DNA of 51,427 nucleotides, from positions 1-51,427 of the forward strand of contig JAJFHO010000051.1 in NCBI GenBank assembly GCA_021775575.1, given 5' to 3'. The notes under the pieces were generated by a model. It ran no database searches, was not told the DNA's origin, and saw only the letters and a program-made list of their open reading frames with translations. Within the stretch, counting starts at the first letter, position 1, and every line of letters starts with the position of its first letter. The position numbers were made by a program, and so were the translations under genes. This document shows positions 1-8,428 of the stretch, one piece after another. Source of the stretch: Hyphomicrobiales bacterium (GTDB taxonomy: Bacteria; Pseudomonadota; Alphaproteobacteria; Rhizobiales; Methyloligellaceae).

Positions 1-138
1 CTCAAGGGCGAAGAAGCGCTCCGGCATGCGGAGCTTTATATCCAGATACCTGTGGTTTAAGCTTTTGGCCTCAACGGTAAAGGCCTTTCCGGCTATAGAA
101 AAATCGCAACGGCCATAGCCGGTCATGGACTTTAACAT
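1..138 (-). CDS. yicC: YicC/YloC-family protein, N-terminal part (runs off the window)
   Basis: Only the first 46 codons are inside the window. The translation opens MLKSMTGYGR and continues with a FTVEAKSLNHRYLDIKLRMP-type stretch. Together, MTGYG near the N-terminus and SxNHRYLDI about 20 residues later are the signature of the YicC family, which has been reported as an endoribonuclease acting on small RNAs. The ATG at 138 has a GGAG eight bases upstream; the second in-frame ATG at 126 (MTGYG) lacks such a site. It is transcribed away from rfaE1 with about 140 bp between them and has its own candidate promoter. The C-terminal catalytic part is not visible, so activity cannot be judged. Confidence 0.85.
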   Translation of the reverse strand, partial: MLKSMTGYGRCDFSIAGKAFTVEAKSLNHRYLDIKLRMPERFFALE

Positions 139-154
139 GTAACACTCTCCGTAT

Positions 155-183
155 AATATAATCTTAATTCGTTATTCTAGCAA
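155..183 (-). promoter_or_regulatory. Candidate sigma70 promoter for yicC
   Basis: Read on the minus strand, TTGCTA (178-183) is followed after 17 bases by TATATT (155-160). It lies just upstream of the GGAG ribosome site and ATG of yicC. The -10 matches well and the -35 moderately. This is pattern inspection only. Confidence 0.4.
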
Positions 184-278
184 ATTCGCGGGTGAAGTTA
201 AACCACAACATCAACCAAGGGCATTAAAATACGCTCAGGGCGCTTATGGAGACGCGCTTGGAGAGCTCCGGGTTACTC

Positions 279-1283
279 CTACTTCTTCTTGAGGCCGCTC
301 GACACGGCGGCCTTTAGTTCTTCCATCGTCACCGTGGCGGTACCGACCTTGCCGACGACTATCCCGGCGGCGAAGTTAGCCAGAACGGCCGCCTCCCTGA
401 AGTCGGCCCCGGAGGCAAGCGCCAGCCCGAAGACGCCAATCACGGTGTCTCCTGCACCACTCACGTCGTATACCTCTTGAGCGACAGTGGGTATATGCGT
501 TCGCTCTCCCTCCTTCTCAAAGAGGCTCATCCCGTGCTCGCCCCGCGTAATTAGAAGGGCCTCGGCATTGGTCCTCTTTAGAAGTGTTTCGCCTGCGAGG
601 TGGAGGCTGTGATCGTCGGCGATCTCGACCCCGGAAGAACGCGAGGCCTCAAGGTTATTTGGCGTAATGACGGTGACGTCCTTGTAATAACCGAAGTGCT
701 CTACCTTCGGGTCAACGGCCACGGGGACATTCGACTTTGCCGCAAGCGTTGTAATCTCCTCGACCAGCCCCGGCGAGATGAGCCCTTTTGCGTAGTCGGA
801 TATGATTATAAGATCCACTGTCTTTACCGAGCGTTTAATAAACTTCAGGACCTTCTCCAGGGTCGTCCCGTCTATCTTCTTCCTCTTCTCGCGGTCGAAG
901 CGCACCACCTGTTGGCTGTGTGCGATGATTCTCGTCTTAATGGTGGTGGGCCTCCCGGGGTCCACTATGATGCCCCTCGTGGAAATTTTTTTCCCTGAAA
1001 GACTTTTTCTTAACCGTTTTCCGTCGCTATCGTCCCCGACGATGCCCGTTACGACGCAGTTTCCTCCGAGGCTGTGGATATTATTTACGACATTTGCGCT
1101 GCCGCCGAGGAGGATGCTCTCGCTCTTCACGTCGACTACCGGCACAGGGGCCTCGGGAGAAATGCGGCTCACGTCGCCCCATATAAAATGATCCATTATG
1201 AGGTCTCCGACAATGAGAACGCGAGCGCCCTTGAACTTGTCTATTATGTAGAGAGCCCTCTTCTGCTTAATTATATCCTTCAA
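279..1283 (-). CDS. rfaE1: D-glycero-beta-D-manno-heptose-7-phosphate kinase (HldE kinase domain, stand-alone)
   Basis: This is a 334-aa PfkB/ribokinase-fold kinase of the HldE/RfaE domain I type. It phosphorylates heptose 7-phosphate at C1 on the way to ADP-heptose for the LPS core. Visible signatures are VGDLIMDHFIWG at 25-36 followed by SRISPEAPVPVV, the GGSANVV substrate-binding motif at 60-66, and DVSGAGDT at 273-280 with catalytic Asp279. The length matches the kinase domain alone. There is no C-terminal cytidylyltransferase domain, so adenylylation must be encoded elsewhere. The start is TTG, supported by GGAGGA seven bases upstream; no ATG is better placed. It is the last gene of the LPS locus, about 100 bp beyond the FkbM-like gene. 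gmhB (15874-16443) supplies the next pathway step. Confidence 0.9.
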   Translation of the reverse strand: MKDIIKQKRALYIIDKFKGARVLIVGDLIMDHFIWGDVSRISPEAPVPVVDVKSESILLGGSANVVNNIHSLGGNCVVTGIVGDDSDGKRLRKSLSGKKISTRGIIVDPGRPTTIKTRIIAHSQQVVRFDREKRKKIDGTTLEKVLKFIKRSVKTVDLIIISDYAKGLISPGLVEEITTLAAKSNVPVAVDPKVEHFGYYKDVTVITPNNLEASRSSGVEIADDHSLHLAGETLLKRTNAEALLITRGEHGMSLFEKEGERTHIPTVAQEVYDVSGAGDTVIGVFGLALASGADFREAAVLANFAAGIVVGKVGTATVTMEELKAAVSSGLKKK

Positions 1284-1383
1284 ATACTCTTCCTCCGACG
1301 GTATCTCAAACTCGGTAACACTATTAAATTTATAACGTGAAAATTTATTCTATCAAATATTTTTTTAAATGCACATAATAAAT

Positions 1384-2217
1384 CTAGACGTCCATCCCCA
1401 TCTTCCTTATCTGGCGAGCGACCTCCGGTGAGGGGCCGATAAACTTTTTCTTCCTCTTTACGGCTGACGAGACCCTGTATTTGAGGCGCGTTAGAAACTT
1501 CACCGCCGCACCGGTCTTGCGTGAAAAGACGGGGTATTTATTCCTGTCCTCCCCGGTAAAGACTATCCCCGGCGTGATGTCGCTATAGTCGAATAGCTCC
1601 GAGACGGTAGCGTCTGGGAATTTCGAGGCGTCGAAGAACTCTTCCTTAACGAAGATGGAGTTAGTCCTGGTGCAGCATACGAGCCTGAACCCCTTCTCCC
1701 TGCCGAGGGTTTCGAGCGCCGCAGCCGAACACTTCAGGTAGACCGAGCCTTCGGGGTCGTAGTACTCGATATCCGGCGGGATATTCTGATTATGCTCAAC
1801 GACTACAACCTGCGGGTCAACAAAACCGGTATGCTTCCAGACGTGATAGTCGAATGAGTCTATATCTATCGACAGCACGCCAATGGCCGGATCAAAACCT
1901 TCGGATTTAAATATTCCGTCTAGAGAGTCCTTGCCTTGTATGGAGATGAAGCGCTCGATGGCGACCGCGTTAAACCCTTTTATATTCTCCCTCAACCCCG
2001 TTACCTTCTCCGGAGCTCCCTCTATTAGTATCGCCTTCCAGCCGTGATCGTGCCAGAGCGTATAGGCGTTCGAGGATACGATTCCGTCCCATGCGCCGAA
2101 CTCGCATACGGTCCTGATGACGCTATCGCCTAGAGTCTCGATAATATAGGCGAGGATGCCGTCTTCGCCGTGCTGGCTTGTGACGTTTTTTGCGTATTTA
2201 TTCAGTTTATTTGTCAT
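1384..2217 (-). CDS. FkbM-like / Rossmann methyltransferase-like protein in LPS locus
   Basis: A 277-aa soluble protein. It has SQHGEDG at 14-20, CEFGAWDG at 38-45 (resembling a SAM-binding glycine loop), LIEG at 64-67, and an acidic LSIDIDSFDYHVW stretch from about residue 115. This arrangement is typical of FkbM-like or related methyltransferase-fold proteins found in surface-polysaccharide clusters. The target is unknown; a sugar hydroxyl or amino group in the LPS core would fit the context. The C-terminus is strongly basic (RKKKF region). It lies 24 bp after the upstream GT9 gene, so it is probably co-transcribed. No clear ribosome site precedes the ATG. Family membership is moderate confidence and enzymatic role is inferred. 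Confidence 0.55.
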   Translation of the reverse strand: MTNKLNKYAKNVTSQHGEDGILAYIIETLGDSVIRTVCEFGAWDGIVSSNAYTLWHDHGWKAILIEGAPEKVTGLRENIKGFNAVAIERFISIQGKDSLDGIFKSEGFDPAIGVLSIDIDSFDYHVWKHTGFVDPQVVVVEHNQNIPPDIEYYDPEGSVYLKCSAAALETLGREKGFRLVCCTRTNSIFVKEEFFDASKFPDATVSELFDYSDITPGIVFTGEDRNKYPVFSRKTGAAVKFLTRLKYRVSSAVKRKKKFIGPSPEVARQIRKMGMDV

Positions 2218-2241
2218 AAATTTTATAGACCGGAAGCCCCG

Positions 2242-3276
2242 TTACGATACGGAGCACTTCTTTCTCTCCACCCTGGCCTCTTTTGAAATATCAAACTCGC
2301 GCTCCTCGGCGAGAAGGTCTTTATCGAATAGCTCGCTCATGCAAAGCGGCTCCCTGCAGGAATCAATAATGCAGTAAATGCCGTCGAGCCTTTTGTCCCT
2401 TAACGCCAGGACGGAGTTGCCGTAGTCGAGAATCGTCTCCGGCGAGGTCATGCTGAAGACCCCTACGGAGGGGATGCCGAGGAGGTCGGCCAGGTGAAGG
2501 GGGCCTGCGTCAACGCCGATAAAGAGCTCCGTGGTGTCGAGGAGCGAGAGGAACTCTTTACTCTTCTTCGCGGACTTACCGAAGGTAAAGCGCAAAACCC
2601 CTTCAGGGAGAGCCATGGTATCGCCCTCAAGGAGGGCGACCGTTATATCAGGGTCGCCGAAGCTTTTTCTGACCTCGCGGACGAGCTTCTCGACGAGCTC
2701 CGGGGCCATGCTCTTCAAGACATTCGACGACGACGGGGCTATAAGGACCCTTGTTACCTCTCCAAGCTTGAGCTTCTTATGAAGCCCCCCCTCACCCGCG
2801 CTCTTCATCTGCAGGTAGTCCCGTACTATCTTGTAGAGGTTCGTGGTAACGGTATACTCCTTCACCCCTCTGAACGGGTAGGAGTTCCTTGTAAGGCCAA
2901 TGAAGTACTCGGAGTCCTCGCCAAGGCTGAAGGGGTTAAAGCCCATATCTATATCTTCAGCCTTAAGCCTCTTCTTTACCTTGAGGAGCCTTACCGGGTT
3001 CTTCTTCTTATTCAGGCCGAATATCTCCGCTCTGCCTCTAAATATCCTCTCGGCATAGGGGTGGAGCTGGTTCGATGTAACGATAAAAAACTTCTTACCG
3101 GGGTGAGAGTCGATAAACTCGCTTATCACCTTGAAGCTAAGGACGGCGTCGCCGTAACGCGAGAAGACGGAGAAGAGAATCTTTTCCGCCCGGATTATAT
3201 CCTCCGGAGTAACACTCGGGCTTGAAGATTCACCTGAGGCCATGGCGCCCGCTCCCTTCTTTATATCCTTAAGCAT
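2242..3276 (-). CDS. GT9-family (ADP-heptose:LPS heptosyltransferase-like) protein, divergent
   Basis: 344 aa, the most divergent of the six GT9-like proteins here. The C-terminal half retains the nucleotide-sugar motif FIGVDAGPLHLADLLGIP, equivalent to the xTDSGPMHIA motif of WaaC/WaaF. A short Cys-containing tail (CIIDSCREPLC) resembles the Cys clusters seen after that motif in its neighbours. The usual N-terminal IGD motif is replaced by FSRYGDAVLSFKVI around residue 38. It follows the preceding GT9 gene by 3 bp. It probably adds a heptose or another sugar to the outer core, but donor and acceptor cannot be read from sequence. Confidence 0.7.
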   Translation of the reverse strand: MLKDIKKGAGAMASGESSSPSVTPEDIIRAEKILFSVFSRYGDAVLSFKVISEFIDSHPGKKFFIVTSNQLHPYAERIFRGRAEIFGLNKKKNPVRLLKVKKRLKAEDIDMGFNPFSLGEDSEYFIGLTRNSYPFRGVKEYTVTTNLYKIVRDYLQMKSAGEGGLHKKLKLGEVTRVLIAPSSSNVLKSMAPELVEKLVREVRKSFGDPDITVALLEGDTMALPEGVLRFTFGKSAKKSKEFLSLLDTTELFIGVDAGPLHLADLLGIPSVGVFSMTSPETILDYGNSVLALRDKRLDGIYCIIDSCREPLCMSELFDKDLLAEEREFDISKEARVERKKCSVS

Positions 3277-3279
3277 AAA

Positions 3280-4320
3280 CTACCTGGCCTTCTTTATACC
3301 CTTCTCATCAAGGATAAAATGGACGGCTTCGGCCACCTCTAAAACGCTAATAAGCCTCATACAGGTATCGTCCCCAAGCTCGCAGTCCTTTGAATGGCCG
3401 CACGGGCTGCACTCGATATCCTTTGCAAATACGAAATGCGCGTCCCCTACCGGGTGCCACCTCCTGAAGTCCGTAGGCCCGAAGAGCGCGATGGTGACGG
3501 TCTTCACGGTGTAGGAGATATGCATGGGGGCCGAGTCGTTACCCACGAAGAAGACCGCACCCTTTATGACAGCGGCAAGCTCCCTTATCGAAGTCCTCCC
3601 GGCGAGGTTAAGGGCCTTACCCTTCATGAGTGAAATGATCTTCGATGCATTTTCGATATCGTTCTCACCTCCGGCGATAACCACCTCCACACCGCTTTCG
3701 ATTATCTCGTCGGCAAGCTCGGCGAAACGCTCCATGGGCCAGCTCTTGTACCAGCGCCTGGCCCCAGGATGTATAACAGCGTACGGCGAGCCCTTTATCT
3801 CCGAGGTAAGCTCACTACCCCTCAAAAGCTCGTCATCGGTCAGATTCAGCACCAGCTCATCGGTGAGCCTCCTTAACCCGAGCCTCTTGGCAATGAGGAG
3901 GTTTCTTTCCACCTCGTGAATAATATCTTCGGGGATATCGATCAGCATATTGTAGAGGTGTTTATTCCGAAACGACTTCGCCCCCTTTATGCCCACCCTG
4001 TCGTAAGCGCCCGAGAAGCGCGCTATCCACGCGCTCCTGTCCGAGTTGCTTAAGTCTATGACCGTCTGAAAATTCTTCTTCTTCAACCCGCGCGTGAAGG
4101 AGTACTGGGCGAGCTTGCCCATCTCCCGGTCGAAGGGGATCACCCCGTCTATATGCGGGTTATTTAAGAGCACGTCTTCTGTGCCCTTATTTACGACAAC
4201 CTCTATATGCGCCCCCGGAAAGCCCTTCCTAAGGGCCCTTAGAAAGGGGGTGATAAGGAGCACGTCGCCGATATAGCGCATCTTCGCGACGAGTATCCTG
4301 TCTCTTCCGCTAAATCTCAT
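3280..4320 (-). CDS. Putative LPS heptosyltransferase III-type (WaaQ-like) GT9
   Basis: 346 aa. The N-terminus reads RILVAKMRYIGDVLLITP, matching the KLRxIGDVLL opening of WaaQ-type heptosyltransferases. A VIDLSNSDRSAW stretch resembles the DLTxGDRS signature of that subgroup. Later come an IHPGARRWYKSWP phosphate-binding segment and GNDSAPMHIS. The tail has a Cys-rich ECSPCGHSKDCELGDDTC segment. WaaQ enzymes add a branching heptose to HepII of the inner core, and by analogy this gene may do so. Its ATG directly abuts the stop of the next GT9 gene (0 bp), implying translational coupling. Exact acceptor specificity is inferred. Confidence 0.75.
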   Translation of the reverse strand: MRFSGRDRILVAKMRYIGDVLLITPFLRALRKGFPGAHIEVVVNKGTEDVLLNNPHIDGVIPFDREMGKLAQYSFTRGLKKKNFQTVIDLSNSDRSAWIARFSGAYDRVGIKGAKSFRNKHLYNMLIDIPEDIIHEVERNLLIAKRLGLRRLTDELVLNLTDDELLRGSELTSEIKGSPYAVIHPGARRWYKSWPMERFAELADEIIESGVEVVIAGGENDIENASKIISLMKGKALNLAGRTSIRELAAVIKGAVFFVGNDSAPMHISYTVKTVTIALFGPTDFRRWHPVGDAHFVFAKDIECSPCGHSKDCELGDDTCMRLISVLEVAEAVHFILDEKGIKKAR

Positions 4321-5412
4321 CTACTTAACCTCCAGGTCCGGCACCTTACGTCCGGCAAGCATTCCACGGGCGGCTTTAAGCACGTCCTCCGCTGTCACGA
4401 GGGAAGCGAGCGCTCCCCTCTTAAGTGTTACGTTACCTTCTCCCCAGGGTCTCCAGGTAACGGTTGAAGTATCTCCGAATATCGCAAGCGTCGGCGTCCC
4501 GGCGGCGGCCCCGATATGCATGGAGCCGCCCTCGAGCGTAATAAGAAGATCCGAGAGGCTTAAAAACGCCGCAAAACCCTTTAGCGACGACGCCTCGAAT
4601 ACCCGGGGCCTCGTCTTTACCTTCTTTATGATCTCCGAAGCCGCCATATCGTCCTTCTTCATCCAGTTCATCACCAGATCGACTCCGGGCATGGCCATTA
4701 GCCCGTCCACGACCCTTACGTAGCTCTCAATAGGCCATTCCCGGTTATGCTCAGGACGTGAGGTGATATGGAGGGTTACGAGTTTATTTGAGCCTTTTTT
4801 TAAATTATTCTCCGCTATGAATGCGCCGGCCGATGAAAGCTCCTCAGGCGGAATATGCATGGACAAGCGCCTGCGCTTGATGTCGGCGCCGACCCTCCTT
4901 ACGACGTTAAGGGAGCGCTCCACCTCGTGAAGCTCTTCGGTCTCGTCAGGGACGAATATATTGTAATAGCTCGAACTGACCGACCCGCAGCCGCCCGGCG
5001 GGATATGCCCGACCCTTTTAGGCGCGCCACTTGCAAATACTAGCCATGCGTGCGACTTGGTAAACCTTGAGCGAATGCCTATGGCCAGGTCAAAACGCTC
5101 ACGCCTTACTTCGCCCATGACCTTGGCCTGCCGGTACCATGAGGCGAACTTACCGGACTTTGAGTGCTTGGCCTTCTCGTAGGAGTATACCCTGTCTATA
5201 AAGGGAAGCCCGGTAAGGGCCTCCTTCGTATAGTCGGCGACGAGAACGCCAATGAAGGCCTCCGGAAATGTCTCCCTCAGGGCGCGAAGCGCCGGCGTGG
5301 TACATATAACGTCGCCGAGGTTATCGTTTCTGACAACGAGTATCTTCTTTACGGAGCCTGCGTCAAAACCGGCGTCTTTGCCTCCGGCGGCGGCATTAAT
5401 ACTGGAAGCCAT
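4321..5412 (-). CDS. GT9-family heptosyltransferase-like protein
   Basis: 363 aa. KKILVVRNDNLGDVICTTPA begins at residue 22, the nucleotide-binding opening of GT9 enzymes. A TLEGGSMHIGAAAGTP segment follows in the C-terminal domain. It has an N-terminal extension of about 20 residues rich in Ala and Gly. The codon before KK is GTA, so a shorter start is not available and ATG 5412 is kept. No Shine-Dalgarno is evident, but an AT-rich GATAAT lies about 9 bases before the ATG, so a promoter or near-leaderless start is possible. The 81-bp tandem repeat lies just upstream. It starts a tightly packed block of three GT9 genes and the FkbM-like gene. Confidence 0.75.
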   Translation of the reverse strand: MASSINAAAGGKDAGFDAGSVKKILVVRNDNLGDVICTTPALRALRETFPEAFIGVLVADYTKEALTGLPFIDRVYSYEKAKHSKSGKFASWYRQAKVMGEVRRERFDLAIGIRSRFTKSHAWLVFASGAPKRVGHIPPGGCGSVSSSYYNIFVPDETEELHEVERSLNVVRRVGADIKRRRLSMHIPPEELSSAGAFIAENNLKKGSNKLVTLHITSRPEHNREWPIESYVRVVDGLMAMPGVDLVMNWMKKDDMAASEIIKKVKTRPRVFEASSLKGFAAFLSLSDLLITLEGGSMHIGAAAGTPTLAIFGDTSTVTWRPWGEGNVTLKRGALASLVTAEDVLKAARGMLAGRKVPDLEVK

Positions 5413-5440
5413 TGTAATTATTATCGGTATTGAATTCTGT

Positions 5441-5623
5441 CATTTAAAAATCCTTGCAGTCGATATTAACTACGACGGTTATAATAAATAAAATCTAAAA
5501 CTGCACCGGTGGTGAACGAGACCATTAAAAACCCTTATAGTCGATGTCGATTGTGACGGTTATAATAAATAAAGTCTAAAACTGCACCGGTGGTGAACGA
5601 GACCATTAAAAACCCTTATAGTC
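5441..5623. repeat. 81-bp tandem repeat, two near-perfect units plus a degenerate partial unit
   Basis: Positions 5474-5542 and 5555-5623 are 69-bp segments differing at one base (A/G within AAATCT versus AAGTCT), giving a period of 81 bp. A third, degenerate part-copy starts at 5441. The unit contains the last codons of the kinase gene (encoding DYKGF and its stop) plus 3' flank, so the gene's 3' end has been tandemly duplicated downstream. Each unit carries an 8-bp palindrome, CACCGGTG. The near identity suggests recent amplification or an ongoing array. Confidence 0.85.
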
Positions 5624-6418
5624 TTTTCTCGCGCCCTTGATGCGCTGCCTCAGGTCGTTAATGGTGATGTTATCGTTCCAGACGGTTACGTCCCTGCCGT
5701 AGCTGGTGAGCATCACATTCACCTCGGCCTTTGTAATATCCTCAATGCTTTCTATGAAGCGCATGATGTCGTTTATGCGTTCCTTCTTCCCTACCTTCTT
5801 AGAGAAGCTCACATCTTCGAAATCGATAAGGTAGACGCGCTTCTCGTTGCCGCCGCCTTTAACGAGGAAATTGGTCGCCTTCATATCCCCGTGGACGCAT
5901 CCAAGGTCGTGAACCTTCCTCATGATGCTTCCGGACTCGACGATGAGCGACTCCCTGTCGGTATGTTCCTTTACCGCGTCCCTAAGGAGAACGGCCCCCT
6001 CTATATACTCCATGAAGAAATACCCCTTCTTGAAGGCCCCCATGGAGCGTTTCTCTATATAGGCTATCGGCTCCGGGACGAGGACAAAGCCGTCGAGGAG
6101 CATATTCGCCGCCTCCCACCCTTTAAGCCCCCTCGAACGCTTAAAGGCGTATTTTACCGATTTGGAGGCCTTAAAGGAGCGTGTGAAGTCGTCCTGCTTG
6201 AGCATGAGCTTTCTCGGCCCGCCGTTAAAAGGCGCATCCACCGTCGTCACCATCCTGTCGGTGGGTGCCGCAAAATCCTTATAGTGGCGCGCCTCGACCT
6301 CTTTTACATGCTCGTCTATACCGGCGAGATATGTAAGGAAAGGCACTTGATCGTAACCACGCCTTACAAAACCCTTATAGCCGTTCTTATTATATTCTAT
6401 TAAGTCTGTCGATGCCAT
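5606..6418 (-). CDS. LPS kinase-like protein (Kdo/WaaP family)
   Basis: 270-aa protein-kinase-fold enzyme of the lipopolysaccharide kinase family. The catalytic loop reads HGDMKATNF at 176-184 and the Mg-binding segment reads LIDFED at 197-202. The Lys-containing LMLKQD near 71-76 could be the ATP-anchoring strand. Family members phosphorylate Kdo or heptose of the inner core on the cytoplasmic side. The stop codon lies inside the last unit of the 81-bp repeat, and the segment encoding the C-terminal DYKGF is what has been duplicated; a similar YKGF occurs at residues 14-17. It follows the methyltransferase gene by 22 bp. Whether the substrate is Kdo or heptose is not decidable from sequence. 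Confidence 0.75.
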   Translation of the reverse strand: MASTDLIEYNKNGYKGFVRRGYDQVPFLTYLAGIDEHVKEVEARHYKDFAAPTDRMVTTVDAPFNGGPRKLMLKQDDFTRSFKASKSVKYAFKRSRGLKGWEAANMLLDGFVLVPEPIAYIEKRSMGAFKKGYFFMEYIEGAVLLRDAVKEHTDRESLIVESGSIMRKVHDLGCVHGDMKATNFLVKGGGNEKRVYLIDFEDVSFSKKVGKKERINDIMRFIESIEDITKAEVNVMLTSYGRDVTVWNDNITINDLRQRIKGARKDYKGF

Positions 6419-6440
6419 CTAGTCTTCTATCCTTTTTTCA

Positions 6441-7292
6441 TCATTTCGTGGCTATCATGCATAACGAGAGGAGGTCTTTAAAGAGTAGTCCCCTTGCTAC
6501 CGTGCGCCTTATACCGTAAGGAAGCCATCCCAGGGGGAGCTCCAGGGCCAATATTAAAAACGCAGGTACTTGAAAATAAAAGCCGCCTATATGGCGAAGC
6601 GCCGAAACACCTGAGAACCCGGCCTTTTTAAGGATATCGTAGAGTTCGCCGTTCGTATACTCTTTAAGGTGCAGCCCCTTGGACTCGTCGTCGTAATAGC
6701 GTGAAATATCGTGCGGCCCCATATGCCTGTTGGGTGTAACACATATATACATGCCTCCCGGGGCAAGGACCCTGTAGATATTCTTCAGCTGTTCGAAGGC
6801 GTCATCCGGGTGGAGGTGCTCCATCAGCTGATTGCTATATGCTATATCCACGCTCCCCGGCGGGAGGTTCACGCCGACGCCGTCCGAGATTATATGCTCG
6901 AAATTCGAAGGGGCCTTTTCAGCGCGGGGCTGCTCGCTTGAGACATCGACGGCATAGACCTTCTTCACATGCTCGGCGACCGAATAGGCAAGGTGACAGT
7001 CCCCCGGCCCTATCTCAAGGTACACCTTCTCCTTACCGAGAAAGCCCCGGAGCCTTTTTAGCTGTTTTTCGGTCTTCTCCGACTGCCTCTTCTTATCTTT
7101 CGTCCTCTGCAGGAGCGGCTGGTGCGGTATTCTCCTGAAGAGTTCGTCATAGAGTACCGGGTAGAGCCCCTTTCGCTCCTCGGGGGTGGCGTTTTTAAGC
7201 CTGTCGGCGATCTCCCTCTCTATCTTGTAGTGTTCGTAGAGTTGATCGTCTGTCTGGTAGGCAGACTTTGGTCTCCCTTTCTTTGGTAACAT
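6441..7292 (-). CDS. Class I SAM-dependent methyltransferase (type 11) in LPS locus
   Basis: 283 aa. Motif I is EIGPGDC at 93-99, the acidic adenosine-binding strand is YAVDVSS at 113-119, the catalytic-core segment is SNQLMEHLHP at 153-162, and LAPGG (176-180) precedes the CVTPN strand. The first 85 residues are charged and helical with no recognised domain. The C-terminus has a hydrophobic stretch near 238-262, suggesting membrane association. It is likely a methylase of an LPS sugar, lipid carrier or small metabolite. It sits 35 bp downstream of a GT9 gene in the operon. The substrate is unknown. Confidence 0.7.
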   Translation of the reverse strand: MLPKKGRPKSAYQTDDQLYEHYKIEREIADRLKNATPEERKGLYPVLYDELFRRIPHQPLLQRTKDKKRQSEKTEKQLKRLRGFLGKEKVYLEIGPGDCHLAYSVAEHVKKVYAVDVSSEQPRAEKAPSNFEHIISDGVGVNLPPGSVDIAYSNQLMEHLHPDDAFEQLKNIYRVLAPGGMYICVTPNRHMGPHDISRYYDDESKGLHLKEYTNGELYDILKKAGFSGVSALRHIGGFYFQVPAFLILALELPLGWLPYGIRRTVARGLLFKDLLSLCMIATK

Positions 7293-7327
7293 AATCTCTA
7301 TATCCAGTTATCCTGAAAAGACTTTGC

Positions 7328-8425
7328 CTATTTATTCAAGATGCGCCCAACCGTATCTATCACAAGGTCGGGTGAAAGCGACCTGATACATGAGATATGC
7401 TCACAGTTGTAGAATTTGCACGGGCGTTTAGCAACGCAGGCTTCAGGTTTTTGAAGGACCACGGCGTTATCCTCCACCGGTCCGGTCGTCTTCCAGTTGG
7501 TTGATCCTATAAGAGCTATAGTCGGCACTCTGAAGGCCTGAGCGATATGGAGCGGCCCGGAGTCCGTCGTTATCACCATCTTGCTCTTCTTTATAACGGC
7601 CGAGGCTATGCGGAGCCCAAGCCTGCCGCCCGTACAGAGCGGCTCGCTCTTCATCTCTGAAGCTATCCTTCGTATAGCCCCTGCCTCACTTGGCCCTCCT
7701 ATAAGAACCGTCCTGAGGGAGAACCTGTCAAATAAAGCGTCGGCGAGCTCAGCGCAGTACTCCTCTGGCCACTGCTTATTCCTCTTACTGCCGAAGGGGT
7801 GTATCGATACGATATCCCCTGCGCCTTCCAGAAAGCGCTCCGCCTCACGCTCCTCCCCGGAGGTCAAAAACATCTCCATCCGTGTATCCGAGGCTTTTAT
7901 GCCGATAGCAGTAAGGGCCTTTAGCTTCTCCCTTACAATGTGCCCTTCGATAGAAGAGGGCCTGTAATGGGTAAGAAGGTCAGGGAAATCCGTCCTCACG
8001 GTGCCGAGCCTTATGGGCGCGCCCGAGAGATAGGCTATCGGCACTGCGTCCGGGTCGTTACCGTAGAGGACGGCGGCGAGATCGAAACGCTCCCTCTTAA
8101 GGCGTTTTATTAAACCCGGAAATTTAAGAAGGTAGCCTATGTTCATCCTTCCGGGGTGATCTAGGAGCTCGTCAATATGAGGGTTATTTTCCAGAACTTC
8201 CCGCGCTGCACTACCCACGAGAGCGGTTATTGAGGCCTTTGGGAAGGCTTTTTTTATCGCCCTTATCGCAGGGGTGCATATAAGCGTATCCCCTATCGCC
8301 GTTGTGTTGATAACGAGTATCTTCTTTACATCCTTAAGCGCGCACGCCTCGCGCTCGTCCCTCATAAGACTTGCGGCCTTCAGATAGGCCTTTAAAAGCC
8401 CCCGTTTAATGGGTTTTAAAGACAC
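7328..8425 (-). CDS. GT9-family heptosyltransferase-like protein
   Basis: 365 aa. The N-terminal domain has KKILVINTTAIGDTLICTPA and the C-terminal domain has MVITTDSGPLHIAQAFRVP, the conserved donor-binding motif. A Cys-rich tail (CVAKRPCKFYNCEHISC) resembles the clusters in WaaC/WaaF homologues of this locus and could bind a metal or stabilise the fold. IHPFGSKRNKQWPEEY matches the phosphate-loop region. The start is GTG with AGG six bases upstream, 3 bp after the upstream methyltransferase gene. It most likely extends the core with heptose, but the acceptor is unknown. Confidence 0.75.
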   Translation of the reverse strand: MSLKPIKRGLLKAYLKAASLMRDEREACALKDVKKILVINTTAIGDTLICTPAIRAIKKAFPKASITALVGSAAREVLENNPHIDELLDHPGRMNIGYLLKFPGLIKRLKRERFDLAAVLYGNDPDAVPIAYLSGAPIRLGTVRTDFPDLLTHYRPSSIEGHIVREKLKALTAIGIKASDTRMEMFLTSGEEREAERFLEGAGDIVSIHPFGSKRNKQWPEEYCAELADALFDRFSLRTVLIGGPSEAGAIRRIASEMKSEPLCTGGRLGLRIASAVIKKSKMVITTDSGPLHIAQAFRVPTIALIGSTNWKTTGPVEDNAVVLQKPEACVAKRPCKFYNCEHISCIRSLSPDLVIDTVGRILNK

Positions 8426-8428
8426 CGG

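Noticed and set aside
1261-1340. Longer rfaE1 start upstream of TTG 1283
   Set aside because: The TTG has GGAGGA at ideal spacing and gives the family-length N-terminus; I saw no upstream in-frame ATG with a ribosome site.
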